Below, piece by piece: positions 44,839 to 52,525 of a DNA stretch of 64,000 bases. The notes beneath the pieces are model-generated. The model was not told where the DNA came from. It did not search any database and saw only the letters and a program-made list of their open reading frames with translations. Made by a program: the position numbers and the translations under genes. The stretch comes from Humibacillus xanthopallidus (lineage in GTDB: Bacteria; Actinomycetota; Actinomycetes; Actinomycetales; Dermatophilaceae). The DNA lies in assembly GCF_006716675.1 (NCBI RefSeq), contig NZ_VFPM01000001.1:1426001-1490000 (forward strand). Direction: 5' to 3'. Every line of letters starts with the position of its first letter. Position 1 is the stretch's first letter.

Positions 44839-46238
44839 TCAAGCGGATTCGTGTCATCGGCGTCGGCACTGGTGATCCCGGCCATGTGACCGGCGAGGCA
44901 GCTCGCGCCCTTGCCTCGGTCGACGTGTTCCTCGTCCTGGGGCTGGCTGCGGAGCCGGGCGATGCCGTCGCAGCACGTCGGGCTTTGTGCGACGCTCTCG
45001 TCCCCGCCGACCGGCGGTATCGCTTCGTCGAGGTCACCGGCCCGCGACGCGGCCCGGACGAGGAACCCGGCGAGACGGCATACGGCGAGGGTGAGGGTGC
45101 GGGTGCGGGTGCGGGTGAGGCTGGCTGGGTGCCCGCATGGGTGGACGCCTGTGCGCAGGCCGTCGGCGGGCTCGCCGACCAGGAGAGCACGGTGGGCTTC
45201 CTCGTGTGGGGCGACGCCGTGCTCGACGACCCGACTCTTCGCGTCGTCGACGGCCTCGCGGAGCGCTTCGCGACGCAGGGGACGACGGTCGAGAACGACG
45301 TCGTCGCCGGCGTCAGCCCTGCGTCCGTGCTCGCGGCGCGACACCGGATCTCACTGGGACGCAATGGCGCTCCCGTGCACATCACGACGGGGCGCCGTCT
45401 CGTGGACGAGTTCGACGTCGGGCTCGGCGAGGTCCTCGTCCTGCTCGACGAGCACCTCGCGTGCGCGGCGCTCGTCGACGCCTTCCCCGATCTCGAGCTG
45501 TTCTGGGGCGCGTATCTCGGCTCTCCCGACGAGCTGCTGGTGCGCGGTCGCCTGGCGGATGTCATCGACGAGGTGCAGCGGGTGCGGGCCGAGGCCAGGC
45601 GGCGGCGCGGCTGGATCGCGGACACCTACCTGCTGCGCCAGCCGGGCGATGCGCCGACTCCCCCGCACGCGGGGCCGGCCCATCTCCCCTTCCCCGACGT
45701 GGCGACGTGGGAGCCACTGACGGACGGCGTCGTCACGGTGCGGCCCCTCACTGCCGAGGACTGGCCGGTCCTGCTCGCCGAGAGCAACAACGAGGAGTCG
45801 CTCCGCTGGGGCTTCGACGGGCGGCCGCTGACGGAGGCGGAGGCCAGGCACAAGACGGCCGAGGCCGGGCGCGAGTGGCGACGCGGGCGGGTGGCGCGAT
45901 TCGTCATCGTCGACGCCGCGTCCGGTGCAGGTGCCGGGGTGCTCATGGTCGCACGGATGGGTCCCCCAGGCATCGGGGTCGTCGGCTACGGCATCGTGCC
46001 GGACTTCCGCGGGCGGGGGTTCACCTCGCGGGCGCTCACCCTCGTGTGCGGCTGGGTCTTCGCCCACACCGACATCCAGCGCCTCGAGCTCGGGCACAAG
46101 GTCGGCAACGTCGCGTCGGGCAAGGCCGCGGAGCGGGCCGGCTTCACCCGCGAGGGGATCCTCGTCGGCCGCCTGCCGAACCCCGACGGCACGCGCTCCG
46201 ACGAGGTCTCCTACTTCCTCCTGCGCCCCCAGTCCTGA
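44835..46238 (+). CDS. cobF: CobF (precorrin-6A synthase, deacetylating) fused to a GNAT acetyltransferase
   Basis: 467 residues. Residues 1-270 match Cob[39 protein letters not shown] and [14 protein letters not shown]. CobF methylates the corrin ring and removes an acetyl group in aerobic B12 synthesis. A slippage-prone Gly-Glu/Gly-Ala run (about 79-92) interrupts the N-terminal part. From about 285 a RimJ/RimL-type GNAT domain follows ([57 protein letters not shown]). The frame is continuous across the linker. It starts with GTG in GTGA overlap with cobQ, behind GGGAGG. Confidence 0.88.
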   Translation: MIKRIRVIGVGTGDPGHVTGEAARALASVDVFLVLGLAAEPGDAVAARRALCDALVPADRRYRFVEVTGPRRGPDEEPGETAYGEGEGAGAGAGEAGWVPAWVDACAQAVGGLADQESTVGFLVWGDAVLDDPTLRVVDGLAERFATQGTTVENDVVAGVSPASVLAARHRISLGRNGAPVHITTGRRLVDEFDVGLGEVLVLLDEHLACAALVDAFPDLELFWGAYLGSPDELLVRGRLADVIDEVQRVRAEARRRRGWIADTYLLRQPGDAPTPPHAGPAHLPFPDVATWEPLTDGVVTVRPLTAEDWPVLLAESNNEESLRWGFDGRPLTEAEARHKTAEAGREWRRGRVARFVIVDAASGAGAGVLMVARMGPPGIGVVGYGIVPDFRGRGFTSRALTLVCGWVFAHTDIQRLELGHKVGNVASGKAAERAGFTREGILVGRLPNPDGTRSDEVSYFLLRPQS

Positions 46239-46267
46239 CAGCCTCCACCCTCGAGTTTCCCGGGGGC

Positions 46268-46843
46268 TCAGACCCGCGTGAGGAAGTCGAGGACACGCTG
46301 CCGGACGAGCGCCGCGGCGTCCGCGTCGTAGGCCTCCGCGCTGGCGTCGGCGAAGAGGTGCCCGCATCCGGGATACGTGAAGAGCTCACCGTCGCCGGCC
46401 GCCTCGACCACCTGTCGGGCAGCCTCGACGTCGCCCTCGTCCATGAAGAACGAGTCGGCCTCACCGCCGTGGATCTGCACGGGCACCCCGGCGGGCCACC
46501 CCGGCGCGAACTCGCCGAGCGGCGCGCACGAGTCGAGCAGCACCGCACCGGTCGCGCCGGGTCGGGTCTGTGCGAGGCGCTGGGCATCCATCACCCCGAT
46601 GGAGAAACCGACGTAGACGAGGGCCTCGGGCAGCGCGGCCGCAGCCTCGCTCGCGCGCTCGTGGAGCGAGGCGAAGCCGACCGACTGGGCGTGCGCGAGC
46701 CCCTCCTCGATGGTGGCGAAGGTGCGGCCGTCGAAGAGGTCCGGCGCGTGCACGGTGTGGCCGGCCGCGCGCAGCGCCTCCGCGAAGTCGACGAGTCCCG
46801 GCGTCAGCCCCTGGACGTGGTGGAAGATGAGGACCTCAGCCAT
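46268..46843 (-). CDS. Dienelactone hydrolase-family alpha/beta hydrolase
   Basis: A 191-residue alpha/beta hydrolase of the DLH group. The nucleophile elbow reads VGFSIGVMDAQRL, with Ser where many dienelactone hydrolases have Cys. The Asp is in GGEADSFF and the His in YPGCGHLFAD. EVLIFHHVQGLTPGLVDFAE matches the family opening. ATG 46843 has AGGAGC upstream. The substrate is unknown. Confidence 0.85.
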   Translation of the reverse strand: MAEVLIFHHVQGLTPGLVDFAEALRAAGHTVHAPDLFDGRTFATIEEGLAHAQSVGFASLHERASEAAAALPEALVYVGFSIGVMDAQRLAQTRPGATGAVLLDSCAPLGEFAPGWPAGVPVQIHGGEADSFFMDEGDVEAARQVVEAAGDGELFTYPGCGHLFADASAEAYDADAAALVRQRVLDFLTRV

Positions 46844-46922
46844 GCGTGCTCCTGTAATCGAGGGATTCCGCGCTGTCGATCCATCAATCTAGACCGACCG
46901 CAGTGGCGATCTGTCCCCCAAG

Positions 46923-46948
46923 CCGATCGAAAGAGCACTCCGTCGCCC
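46923..46948 (-). repeat. Single copy of the dispersed intergenic element (reverse orientation)
   Basis: On the plus strand GATCGAAAGAGCACTCCGTC flanked by CC and GCCC, the same sense as the left arm of the 1450-1540 inverted repeat. It lies in the 229-bp spacer between the divergent DLH and VOC genes; this spacer holds no gene. Confidence 0.75.
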
Positions 46949-47060
46949 ACCCCGACGGCCGGCTGCCTTCGTGCCGTATGCCGTCCGGCTGCGTTCGTGA
47001 CGCACGCCGAGGAGTGTGGACGGATCGCTCGTTCGATCGGGGACGGCATACGTCGGTGGC

Positions 47061-47066
47061 TACGAT
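47061..47066 (+). promoter_or_regulatory. -10-like box TACGAT for the VOC gene
   Basis: TACGAT then 6 nt then ATG 47073; no ribosome-binding site. Confidence 0.5.
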
Positions 47067-47072
47067 CACCAC

Positions 47073-47444
47073 ATGACCGAGGCACCCGGCCCGCTGCGCG
47101 TCAGCGCCGTCTCGCTCGACTGCGCCGACCACGTGGTGCTCGCCACGTTCTATGCCGAGCTGCTCGGGGGCACGGTGCTCTGGACGCACGACAACGCCTC
47201 GGCGGTCGATGCCGGGGGCCTGGTGCTCGTGCCCCAGTCGGTCGCGGACTACCGCGAGCCGGAGTGGCCCGGCGCCGCGATCGTGCACCTGGACCTCACC
47301 GCGCTGCCCTCAGACCTCGACGACGCAGTGACTCGGGCCGTTGCGCTCGGCGCGCGGCTCGCCCACCCGCAGCCCGACCCGCGGTGGCGCGTGCTGCTCG
47401 ACCCAGCCGGGCACCCTTTCTGCATCACGCCTTTCGCCCCCTGA
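47073..47444 (+). CDS. VOC-superfamily protein
   Basis: A 123-residue single-domain glyoxalase-like protein: RVSAVSLDCADHVVLATFYA at the start, AAIVHLDLTALPSDLDDAVT in the middle and WRVLLDPAGHPFCITPF at the end. It resembles the short actinobacterial VOC proteins of unknown substrate. The start at 47073 was preferred over an upstream in-frame ATG (47016) because of the TACGAT box. Confidence 0.82.
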   Translation: MTEAPGPLRVSAVSLDCADHVVLATFYAELLGGTVLWTHDNASAVDAGGLVLVPQSVADYREPEWPGAAIVHLDLTALPSDLDDAVTRAVALGARLAHPQPDPRWRVLLDPAGHPFCITPFAP

Positions 47445-47460
47445 CGGGGTCGCGCCCTGG

Positions 47461-47504
47461 ACGACCGCGTGACGACCGCGTGACGACCGCGTGGCGACCG
47501 CGTG
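47461..47504. repeat. 11-bp tandem repeat ACGACCGCGTG
   Basis: Four units (three exact ACGACCGCGTG, one GCGACCGCGTG), then a degenerate fifth (47505-47516), between the VOC and GNAT stop codons of convergent genes. Confidence 0.85.
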
Positions 47505-47531
47505 GCGATCGCGGTGGCGGGTGACGTCAGG

Positions 47532-48017
47532 TCAGACCTCGAGCGCATAGAGCAGGAGGCTCTCGCTACTGCCCACCCTGGTGAAGCCCGCCCGCTCCAG
47601 GGTCAGCTGGGACGGCACGTTATCCTTGTCCGTGTCGGCGACCACGCGGGACACTCCGTGTGCGCGGGCGACGCCGACCAGGGCACGGGCGGCCTCGGCG
47701 GCGAAGCCGTGACCGCGTCCCGAGGGCGCCAGCCCGTAGCCGATCTCGACCGTGCCACCGGCCGGTTGCCCCTTGAAGCCGATGCCGCCGATCGCCTGGC
47801 CGTCTGACGTCCGGATGATCAGGTAGTGGCCGAACGGGCGCTGTTCGCCGTGCGCGGCGGTGGCGCGGAGGAACATCGTCGCCCCCATCACGTCCCCGTC
47901 GAAGGGGAAGTCGGAAGCCCAGGAGTCCTCCGGACCCGGTCGACGGGCGACGATGCGTTCGGCCTCGTCGATCTCGACGGGGCGGAGGGTCAGGCGCTCG
48001 GTCTGCAGATCCGTCAC
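47532..48017 (-). CDS. GNAT-family N-acetyltransferase (RimJ/RimL-like)
   Basis: A 161-residue acetyltransferase. It begins with TERLTLRPVEIDEAERIVAR, has the acetyl-CoA site in VEIGYGLAPSGRGHGFAAEA, and the late DKDNVPSQLTLERAGFTRVG. The frame extends 17 codons upstream, but GTG 48017 gives the normal family start (DLQTERLTLRPV). The substrate is unknown. Confidence 0.85.
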   Translation of the reverse strand: MTDLQTERLTLRPVEIDEAERIVARRPGPEDSWASDFPFDGDVMGATMFLRATAAHGEQRPFGHYLIIRTSDGQAIGGIGFKGQPAGGTVEIGYGLAPSGRGHGFAAEAARALVGVARAHGVSRVVADTDKDNVPSQLTLERAGFTRVGSSESLLLYALEV

Positions 48018-48068
48018 CGCGCTAGGAGAGCAGCACCGGGTGCGGACCGCAAGCGGAGCACGCGGCAA

Positions 48069-48102
48069 CCCATGAGTGCCTCACGCCTGACGCACTCATG
48101 GG
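48069..48102. other. Hairpin in a divergent spacer
   Basis: CCCATGAGTGC (48069-48079) and its complement (48092-48102) form an 11-bp perfect stem with a 12-nt loop, between two divergent genes. An operator or cruciform is as likely as a terminator. A GTGCTGGC/GCGCTGGC slippage run follows at 48111-48144. Confidence 0.6.
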
Positions 48103-48157
48103 CGACGGATCGTGCTGGCGTGCTGGCGCGCTGGCGTGCTGGCGGGTCGAGGACAGC

Positions 48158-48163
48158 TACGCT
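48158..48163 (+). promoter_or_regulatory. -10-like box TACGCT for the methyltransferase gene
   Basis: TACGCT then 6 nt then GTG 48170. Confidence 0.5.
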
Positions 48164-48169
48164 GCTGGC

Positions 48170-48832
48170 GTGCCGCACGGGTCGTGGATCGCCGACACGA
48201 GCGAGTCGTATGACCGAGTCGCCGCGCGCTACTCGGACCTCGTGCGGTCCGGCTTGGATGATCTCCCGCTGGCGTCAGACCTTGTCGATCACTTCGCACG
48301 ACGGGTCGTCTCGGCAGGCGGCGGTCTGGTGCTGGACGTGGGATGCGGACCGGGGTGGCTTTCGCGACGTCTGGCTTCACGCGGGCTCACGGTGAGCGGC
48401 ATCGACATCTCGACCGAGATGCTCCGCCTGGCGCGCGCGTCCAACCCCGGCCTGCCCTTCGCCTGCGCATCGGTCACGCACCTCCCCCTCGCCGATGGCG
48501 TGGCCGCTGGGGTCTTCTGCTGGTACGTCCTGCACCACGTGCCGGACGACTGTCTCGCGAATGCCGTCCAGGAGCTCGCTCGCGTCACCGCGCCGGGCGG
48601 GTTCCTCCTGCTCGGCGGCCACGTGGGAGACAGCAGCCACCTCAAGACCGAGGGTTACGGGGGCCTCCCGATGAGGGTGCTCATCGCGCGCCGTAGCCCT
48701 GAGAGCTACGCGCGCCTGTTGCGTGAGGCAGGCCTGACGGTGGATGCGACCGTGGAGCTGGGGCCTGACCAGCCCGCGTCCGGAGCAGTCTTGCTCGCCC
48801 ACAAGCCTGACGCTCACTCGACTGCGTTGTGA
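48170..48832 (+). CDS. Class I SAM-dependent methyltransferase
   Basis: A 220-residue UbiE-like methyltransferase. Motif I is LVLDVGCGPGWLSRRLASRG (about 54-73), followed by VSGIDISTEMLRLARASNPG and the post-motif VFCWYVLHHVPDDCLANAVQ. It starts at GTG 48170 behind a TACGCT box; a longer frame from 48098 runs back into a slippage-prone repeat and is unlikely. The substrate is unknown. Confidence 0.85.
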   Translation: MPHGSWIADTSESYDRVAARYSDLVRSGLDDLPLASDLVDHFARRVVSAGGGLVLDVGCGPGWLSRRLASRGLTVSGIDISTEMLRLARASNPGLPFACASVTHLPLADGVAAGVFCWYVLHHVPDDCLANAVQELARVTAPGGFLLLGGHVGDSSHLKTEGYGGLPMRVLIARRSPESYARLLREAGLTVDATVELGPDQPASGAVLLAHKPDAHSTAL

Positions 48833-48886
48833 CCTGTGCCGGGCCATATCCGTGCTTCACGGTGGGCCCATGGCAGAGTGGCGCGC

Positions 48887-49468
48887 ATGGCGGAGCACCC
48901 TGCGCAGGGCGAGACCCGGTCGGAGTCGGGCCTCACCGACGACGACTTCGCGCCGGCCTGGGAGGATGACGACCGCCCGCGCATCCCGCGCGTGGCTGGT
49001 GAACGCGAAGCCCTCACGGCATACCTCGAGTACTACCGGGCGACCGTGGAGATGAAGTGCCGCGGCGTCTCGCCGGAGCAGGCCAGACGCCGCTCGATGC
49101 CGCCCTCGACGATGTCGCTGCACGGCGTGGTCCGTCACCTCGCCAGCGTCGAACGCTGGTGGTTCCAGCAGAACTTCGAGCGCCGCGACGTGCCGTTCCT
49201 CTTCTTCGCAGAGGGCCAGCCGGACCTCGACTTCAACCTTCCGGCGGACGCGGACTTCACCGCCGACCTCGAGACGTGGCGCGCGGAGTGCGCGGTCTCG
49301 CGCGACATCGTCACGGCCCACGACCTCGACGACGTCGCACGGCCGCTGGACTGGTACGAGGACATCGACCTGCGCTGGCTCGTGCTGCGCATGATCACGG
49401 AGTATGCCCAGCACTGCGGGCACGTCGACCTCCTCCGCGAGGGAGTCGACGGAAGGGTCGGCGCCTGA
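48887..49468 (+). CDS. DinB/DUF664-family protein
   Basis: A 193-residue protein of the DUF664/DinB-like group. Likely metal-binding His are in TMSLHGVVRHLASVERWWFQ and RMITEYAQHCGHVDLLREG. ADFTADLETWRAECAVSRDI matches family linkers. ATG 48887 gives a family-like N-terminus and lies 7 nt behind CAGAGT. Probably a thiol-dependent enzyme, but unknown. Confidence 0.8.
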   Translation: MAEHPAQGETRSESGLTDDDFAPAWEDDDRPRIPRVAGEREALTAYLEYYRATVEMKCRGVSPEQARRRSMPPSTMSLHGVVRHLASVERWWFQQNFERRDVPFLFFAEGQPDLDFNLPADADFTADLETWRAECAVSRDIVTAHDLDDVARPLDWYEDIDLRWLVLRMITEYAQHCGHVDLLREGVDGRVGA

Positions 49469-49478
49469 CTGACCCTCG

Positions 49479-49982
49479 TCAGCTCGTCAGCTCCGCGCAC
49501 AGGTCGCGCGAGGCGCCGCTCGTTTCGAGCACGGTGAAGTCGCCGGTCGCGGTGGCGGTGTACACGACCCTGCCGGTGTAGAGCGTCGTGGACGGGCCCG
49601 CCGGGACGTCGGTGGGGAAGAGGATCAGCACGTTGTGCCCGGTCGAGACGGTGAGGTTCGAGCCCCCCTCGAGCGGCGTCGACCGCGTGACGGCACCGTT
49701 CGACCGCAGTGACAGCGTCGCCCCGCTGGTCTCGTTCGTGAACGTCAGAGCCGACCCCGTCCCAGCCGAGAGAGTGCGCACCACGTCGCCGTCCTTGTTC
49801 GTGAAGGTGCGGCTGATCTAGTTTCCCAGGGTGCCGTCGACCCGCAACGGGAAGGAGCAAGCGGTGCCGGCGGGCAGCTCCAGCGTGAAGTCGCTCGCCG
49901 TGGCGGCTTGAGCCCCGGCCACGCCACCCAGCACCGCCAGCACCGCTGCGGTCCCGACCCTGCGTGTCGTTCTGAGATTCAT
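49479..49982 (-). pseudogene. Secreted beta-rich protein interrupted by an in-frame amber codon
   Basis: From ATG 49982 (AAGGAGC upstream) the frame codes a signal peptide (RRVGTAAVLAVLGGVAGAQA) and the start of a small secreted protein, then hits TAG at 49818-49820. The same frame continues at once (SRTFTNKDGDVVRTLSAGTG, then TFTNETSGATLSLRSNG) to a TGA at 49479. The two halves read as one actinobacterial secreted-protein family I cannot name precisely. One base change at a CAG or similar codon would explain it. A 168-codon gene broken by a nonsense mutation is the simplest reading; readthrough is possible. Confidence 0.75.
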
Positions 49983-50114
49983 GGCGCTCCTTGGTCGGCG
50001 CGAGGGGACGCTCGTCTCTCCACCATCGCCCGCGCGGTGTGCGGCACTCACCGTGCCGTCCCCTCGATGGTGGGCCCTTGGCGCGTCTCGTGTGCTCGAA
50101 CACGCGAAAGCCGC

Positions 50115-50783
50115 TCAGCGACGGCGGAACAGCCTGCGCCTCCGGCCTGGGGTCACCCGGAACCCGGCGAGCGTGACGTCGAACGGATCGACCGATTCTC
50201 CCGCCGTCATCGGGCTGAAGCCCTCGAGCACGAAGCCGAAGAGGTGGTGCAGGGCAGCCTCGCCGAGCTCGAGCGGATGGAAGGGGAACGGGTAGTCGTC
50301 GTCCTCGTCCTCGACGGCCGGGAAGGCCCCCGCCCAGAAGGGCTCTTCGAAGGGCAGCCGGTCGCCGAGGTCCTCGAGGATCTCGCCGTCGGCGCCGCTC
50401 ACGCTCAGGGCTCGGCGCAGACCGCCGTCCGGCCCCCACGTCGCGAACGCGGTCCAGTCGACGACGCTGTGCATGGCGTGAACGTGGACCGTGCGGCCTG
50501 CGCCCGCGGCGAGGAAGCGGTGGTCGAGGAGTGAGGGCCGGTCCAGGGCGACCGCACTCGTGCACACGAGGCCGGCCCCGGGCCAGACCGCCGCGAAGAC
50601 CCGGCCATCCGGTGGATTTGCGTTCTCGCCAAGGGTTCCGCCGTCTTCGGGGGTGACCGTGTGGTCGGCGAACAGCCGGCGCACCAGCGCCTCCGTCGCG
50701 GCCCGATCGAGCGCGGGCCGAGCGGCGAGGACGCTCGGGACGTCGTTGTCGGCGTAGCAGATGAGGCAGTCCTTGGCTCCCAT
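50115..50783 (-). CDS. DUF6928-like conserved protein
   Basis: A 222-residue protein of an actinobacterial family I believe is DUF6928. It opens MGAKDCLICYADNDVPSVLA, contains VHVHAMHSVVDWTAFATWGP, then RLPFEEPFWAGAFPAVEDED and YPFPFHPLELGEAALHHLFG. No catalytic motif is known to me. ATG 50783 gives the family start; a longer frame to 51104 lies antisense to the DUF1905 gene. It has CATAAT 7 nt ahead of the start. Confidence 0.78.
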   Translation of the reverse strand: MGAKDCLICYADNDVPSVLAARPALDRAATEALVRRLFADHTVTPEDGGTLGENANPPDGRVFAAVWPGAGLVCTSAVALDRPSLLDHRFLAAGAGRTVHVHAMHSVVDWTAFATWGPDGGLRRALSVSGADGEILEDLGDRLPFEEPFWAGAFPAVEDEDDDYPFPFHPLELGEAALHHLFGFVLEGFSPMTAGESVDPFDVTLAGFRVTPGRRRRLFRRR

Positions 50784-50867
50784 GCAGGAGATTATGGGTG
50801 AGAGGCGGCGCGAATCGGTCTGTGCGACAGGACAAGCGGCGCCTCCCAACGGTGCCATGCTGTCGGA

Positions 50868-51158
50868 ATGAAGCTCCAGTTCAGCGGGGAGGTGTGGGAG
50901 TGGCACGGGCCCTCTCCCTACCACTTCGTCAGCGTGCCGGAGGACGAGTGCCAGGCGTTGCACGACGTCGCTCACGTGAGCCACGGCTGGGGCATGATCC
51001 CGGTGACGGCGCGCGTCGGGCACACGGAGTGGCCGACGTCCTTGTGGCCCAAGGACGAGGGCTACATCGTCCCGTTCAAGGCCGCCGTACGGCGCGCCGA
51101 GCACATCGTCGTCGGTGACGTCGTCACCGTGACGCTCACGGTGCGCGGAGAGGCCTGA
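50868..51158 (+). CDS. DUF1905 family protein
   Basis: A 96-residue beta-rich protein matching DUF1905 (KLQFSGEVWEWHGPSPYHFV; HGWGMIPVTARVGHTEWPTS; LWPKDEGYIVPFKAAVRRAE). Function unknown. ATG 50868 lies 6 nt behind CATGCT. Confidence 0.85.
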   Translation: MKLQFSGEVWEWHGPSPYHFVSVPEDECQALHDVAHVSHGWGMIPVTARVGHTEWPTSLWPKDEGYIVPFKAAVRRAEHIVVGDVVTVTLTVRGEA

Positions 51159-51184
51159 CCGCCGCTGCCGCGTGCCGCGGGAGC

Positions 51185-51264
51185 CGACGGACTGCTCTTT
51201 CGATCGTCAGCTGGGCGTATGCCGCGGGAGCGCGGTCGCGGACGGAGTGCTCTCTCGATGGGGT
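51185..51264 (+). repeat. Two direct copies of the dispersed intergenic element
   Basis: CGACGGACTGCTCTTTCGAT (51185-51204) and GACGGAGTGCTCTCTCGATG (from 51241), each preceded within about 30 bp by GCCGCGGGAG. A local duplication of about 50 bp is likely. They sit between the convergent DUF1905 and LacI genes. Confidence 0.75.
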
Positions 51265-52295
51265 CAGCGGGTGCGGCGGGGGCGGGGAGGCGCCGTGCTC
51301 CCCCGCACGACGAGCTCGGTCGGCACCGTCATCGGCTTCTCGGCGGGCGTCCTGCCGTCGAGCATGCCCAGGAGCATCTGCCCGGCGAGGACACCCTGCT
51401 GGGCGGGGTCCTGCCGCACCGTCGTGAGGTCGCTCAGGGCCGCGAGCGGATGGTCGTCGATGCCGACGACGGAGACGTCACGGCCCGGCTCCAGCCCGGC
51501 CCGGCGCAGAGTGCGGATCGCGCCGAGGGCCACCTCGTCGGAGTGGGCGAAGACGGCAGTGGGCGGGTCGGGGTGGCCGAGCAGCCGGCCCATCGACGCC
51601 GCGCCGTCCTCGCCGCCCCAGGGCGCGGTGACGACGAGGGTCGGATCGATGTCGATTCCGGCCTGCCCCAGCGCCTCGTAGTACGCGGGCGATCGCGTGG
51701 ACGGCAGGTGGGGCTGGTCCGGGTCGATCGCCTCGAGCATCGCGATTCGCTCGTGGCCCAGGTGGATCAGGTGGTCGACCGCCTGCCGGCTCGCGACGTG
51801 GTCATCGATGTGGACGGAGGGGTAGGTCGCCGTCTGGCCACCGGCGGCCACGATCTGCACCCCGAGGGTCTCGAGACGGATCCGCTCGGCCTCCTCGACC
51901 TGGAAGCCGACGACGACCACGGCGTCGACCTTGCGCCGGGCCGGCAGCTTGTCGAAGAAGTCGTGCCGGTCGCTGACCCCGCCGACGTGGTAGAGCAGCA
52001 CGTCGAGGTCGGCTCCCCGCAGGACGGAGTCGAGGCCCTCGACGACGGACCCGAAGAACCACCGCGACAGGTGTGGCACGACGAGGGCGACACGACCGGT
52101 GTTGCCGCGGGCGAGCCGTGAGGCCTCCGGCGAGACGACGTAGTGGTGGTCCTCCGCGACGCGCAGCACCCGGGCTCGGGTTGCCGGAGCGACGTTCTTC
52201 GCGTTGCTGAGCGCCCGCGACGCGGTGCCGACCCCGACCCCCGCCATGCGGGCGATGTCGACCAGGGTCACCTTCGTCGGCGAGGCGTCGTCCAT
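51264..52295 (-). CDS. LacI-family transcriptional repressor
   Basis: A 343-residue repressor controlling the adjacent divergent sugar ABC operon. The HTH is VTLVDIARMAGVGVGTASRA (about 9-28), followed by the hinge and a periplasmic-binding-like ligand domain (RVALVVPHLSRWFFGSVVEG; VVGIDDHPLAALSDLTTVRQ). ATG 52295 is 7 nt behind TACCGT (52303-52308, minus strand), suggesting a leaderless message; a GTG at 52304 is an alternative. Operators lie at 52317 and 52436. The ligand is presumably the sugar taken up by the operon. Confidence 0.9.
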   Translation of the reverse strand: MDDASPTKVTLVDIARMAGVGVGTASRALSNAKNVAPATRARVLRVAEDHHYVVSPEASRLARGNTGRVALVVPHLSRWFFGSVVEGLDSVLRGADLDVLLYHVGGVSDRHDFFDKLPARRKVDAVVVVGFQVEEAERIRLETLGVQIVAAGGQTATYPSVHIDDHVASRQAVDHLIHLGHERIAMLEAIDPDQPHLPSTRSPAYYEALGQAGIDIDPTLVVTAPWGGEDGAASMGRLLGHPDPPTAVFAHSDEVALGAIRTLRRAGLEPGRDVSVVGIDDHPLAALSDLTTVRQDPAQQGVLAGQMLLGMLDGRTPAEKPMTVPTELVVRGSTAPPRPRRTR

Positions 52296-52316
52296 GGGGT
52301 CCACGGTAAGCCATTG

Positions 52317-52326
52317 GAAACGTTTC
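52317..52326. promoter_or_regulatory. LacI-type operator O1 (near the repressor start)
   Basis: Perfect palindrome GAAACGTTTC within TTGGAAACGTTTCTAG, just upstream of the repressor's -10 box, fitting autoregulation. Confidence 0.75.
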
Positions 52327-52400
52327 TAGAAGTGATCCTGTCGCCAGCCATGCCCGGCCGCATTCGGGAGCTGTCAAAGCTAGGGATTTCGCTCTCCCCC

Positions 52401-52451
52401 TTGACAACTGGCAGAGCCGACCTCCACCCTTGGAACTGGAAGCGTTTCCAG
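52401..52451 (+). promoter_or_regulatory. Sugar operon promoter with LacI-type operator O2
   Basis: A -35 TTGACA at 52401-52406, a poor -10 (CACCCT at 52425-52430), then the operator CTGGAAGCGTTTCCAG (52436-52451), which shares the CGTTTC core with O1. Repressor bound here would cover the transcription start. Confidence 0.7.
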
Positions 52452-52525
52452 TCGCTTCTCGCCCCAGTCAGGGGCCAGGTCGGCAACAGCGGTGGCCGAC
52501 TCCTTCAACGGTGCAGGAGATAGAA

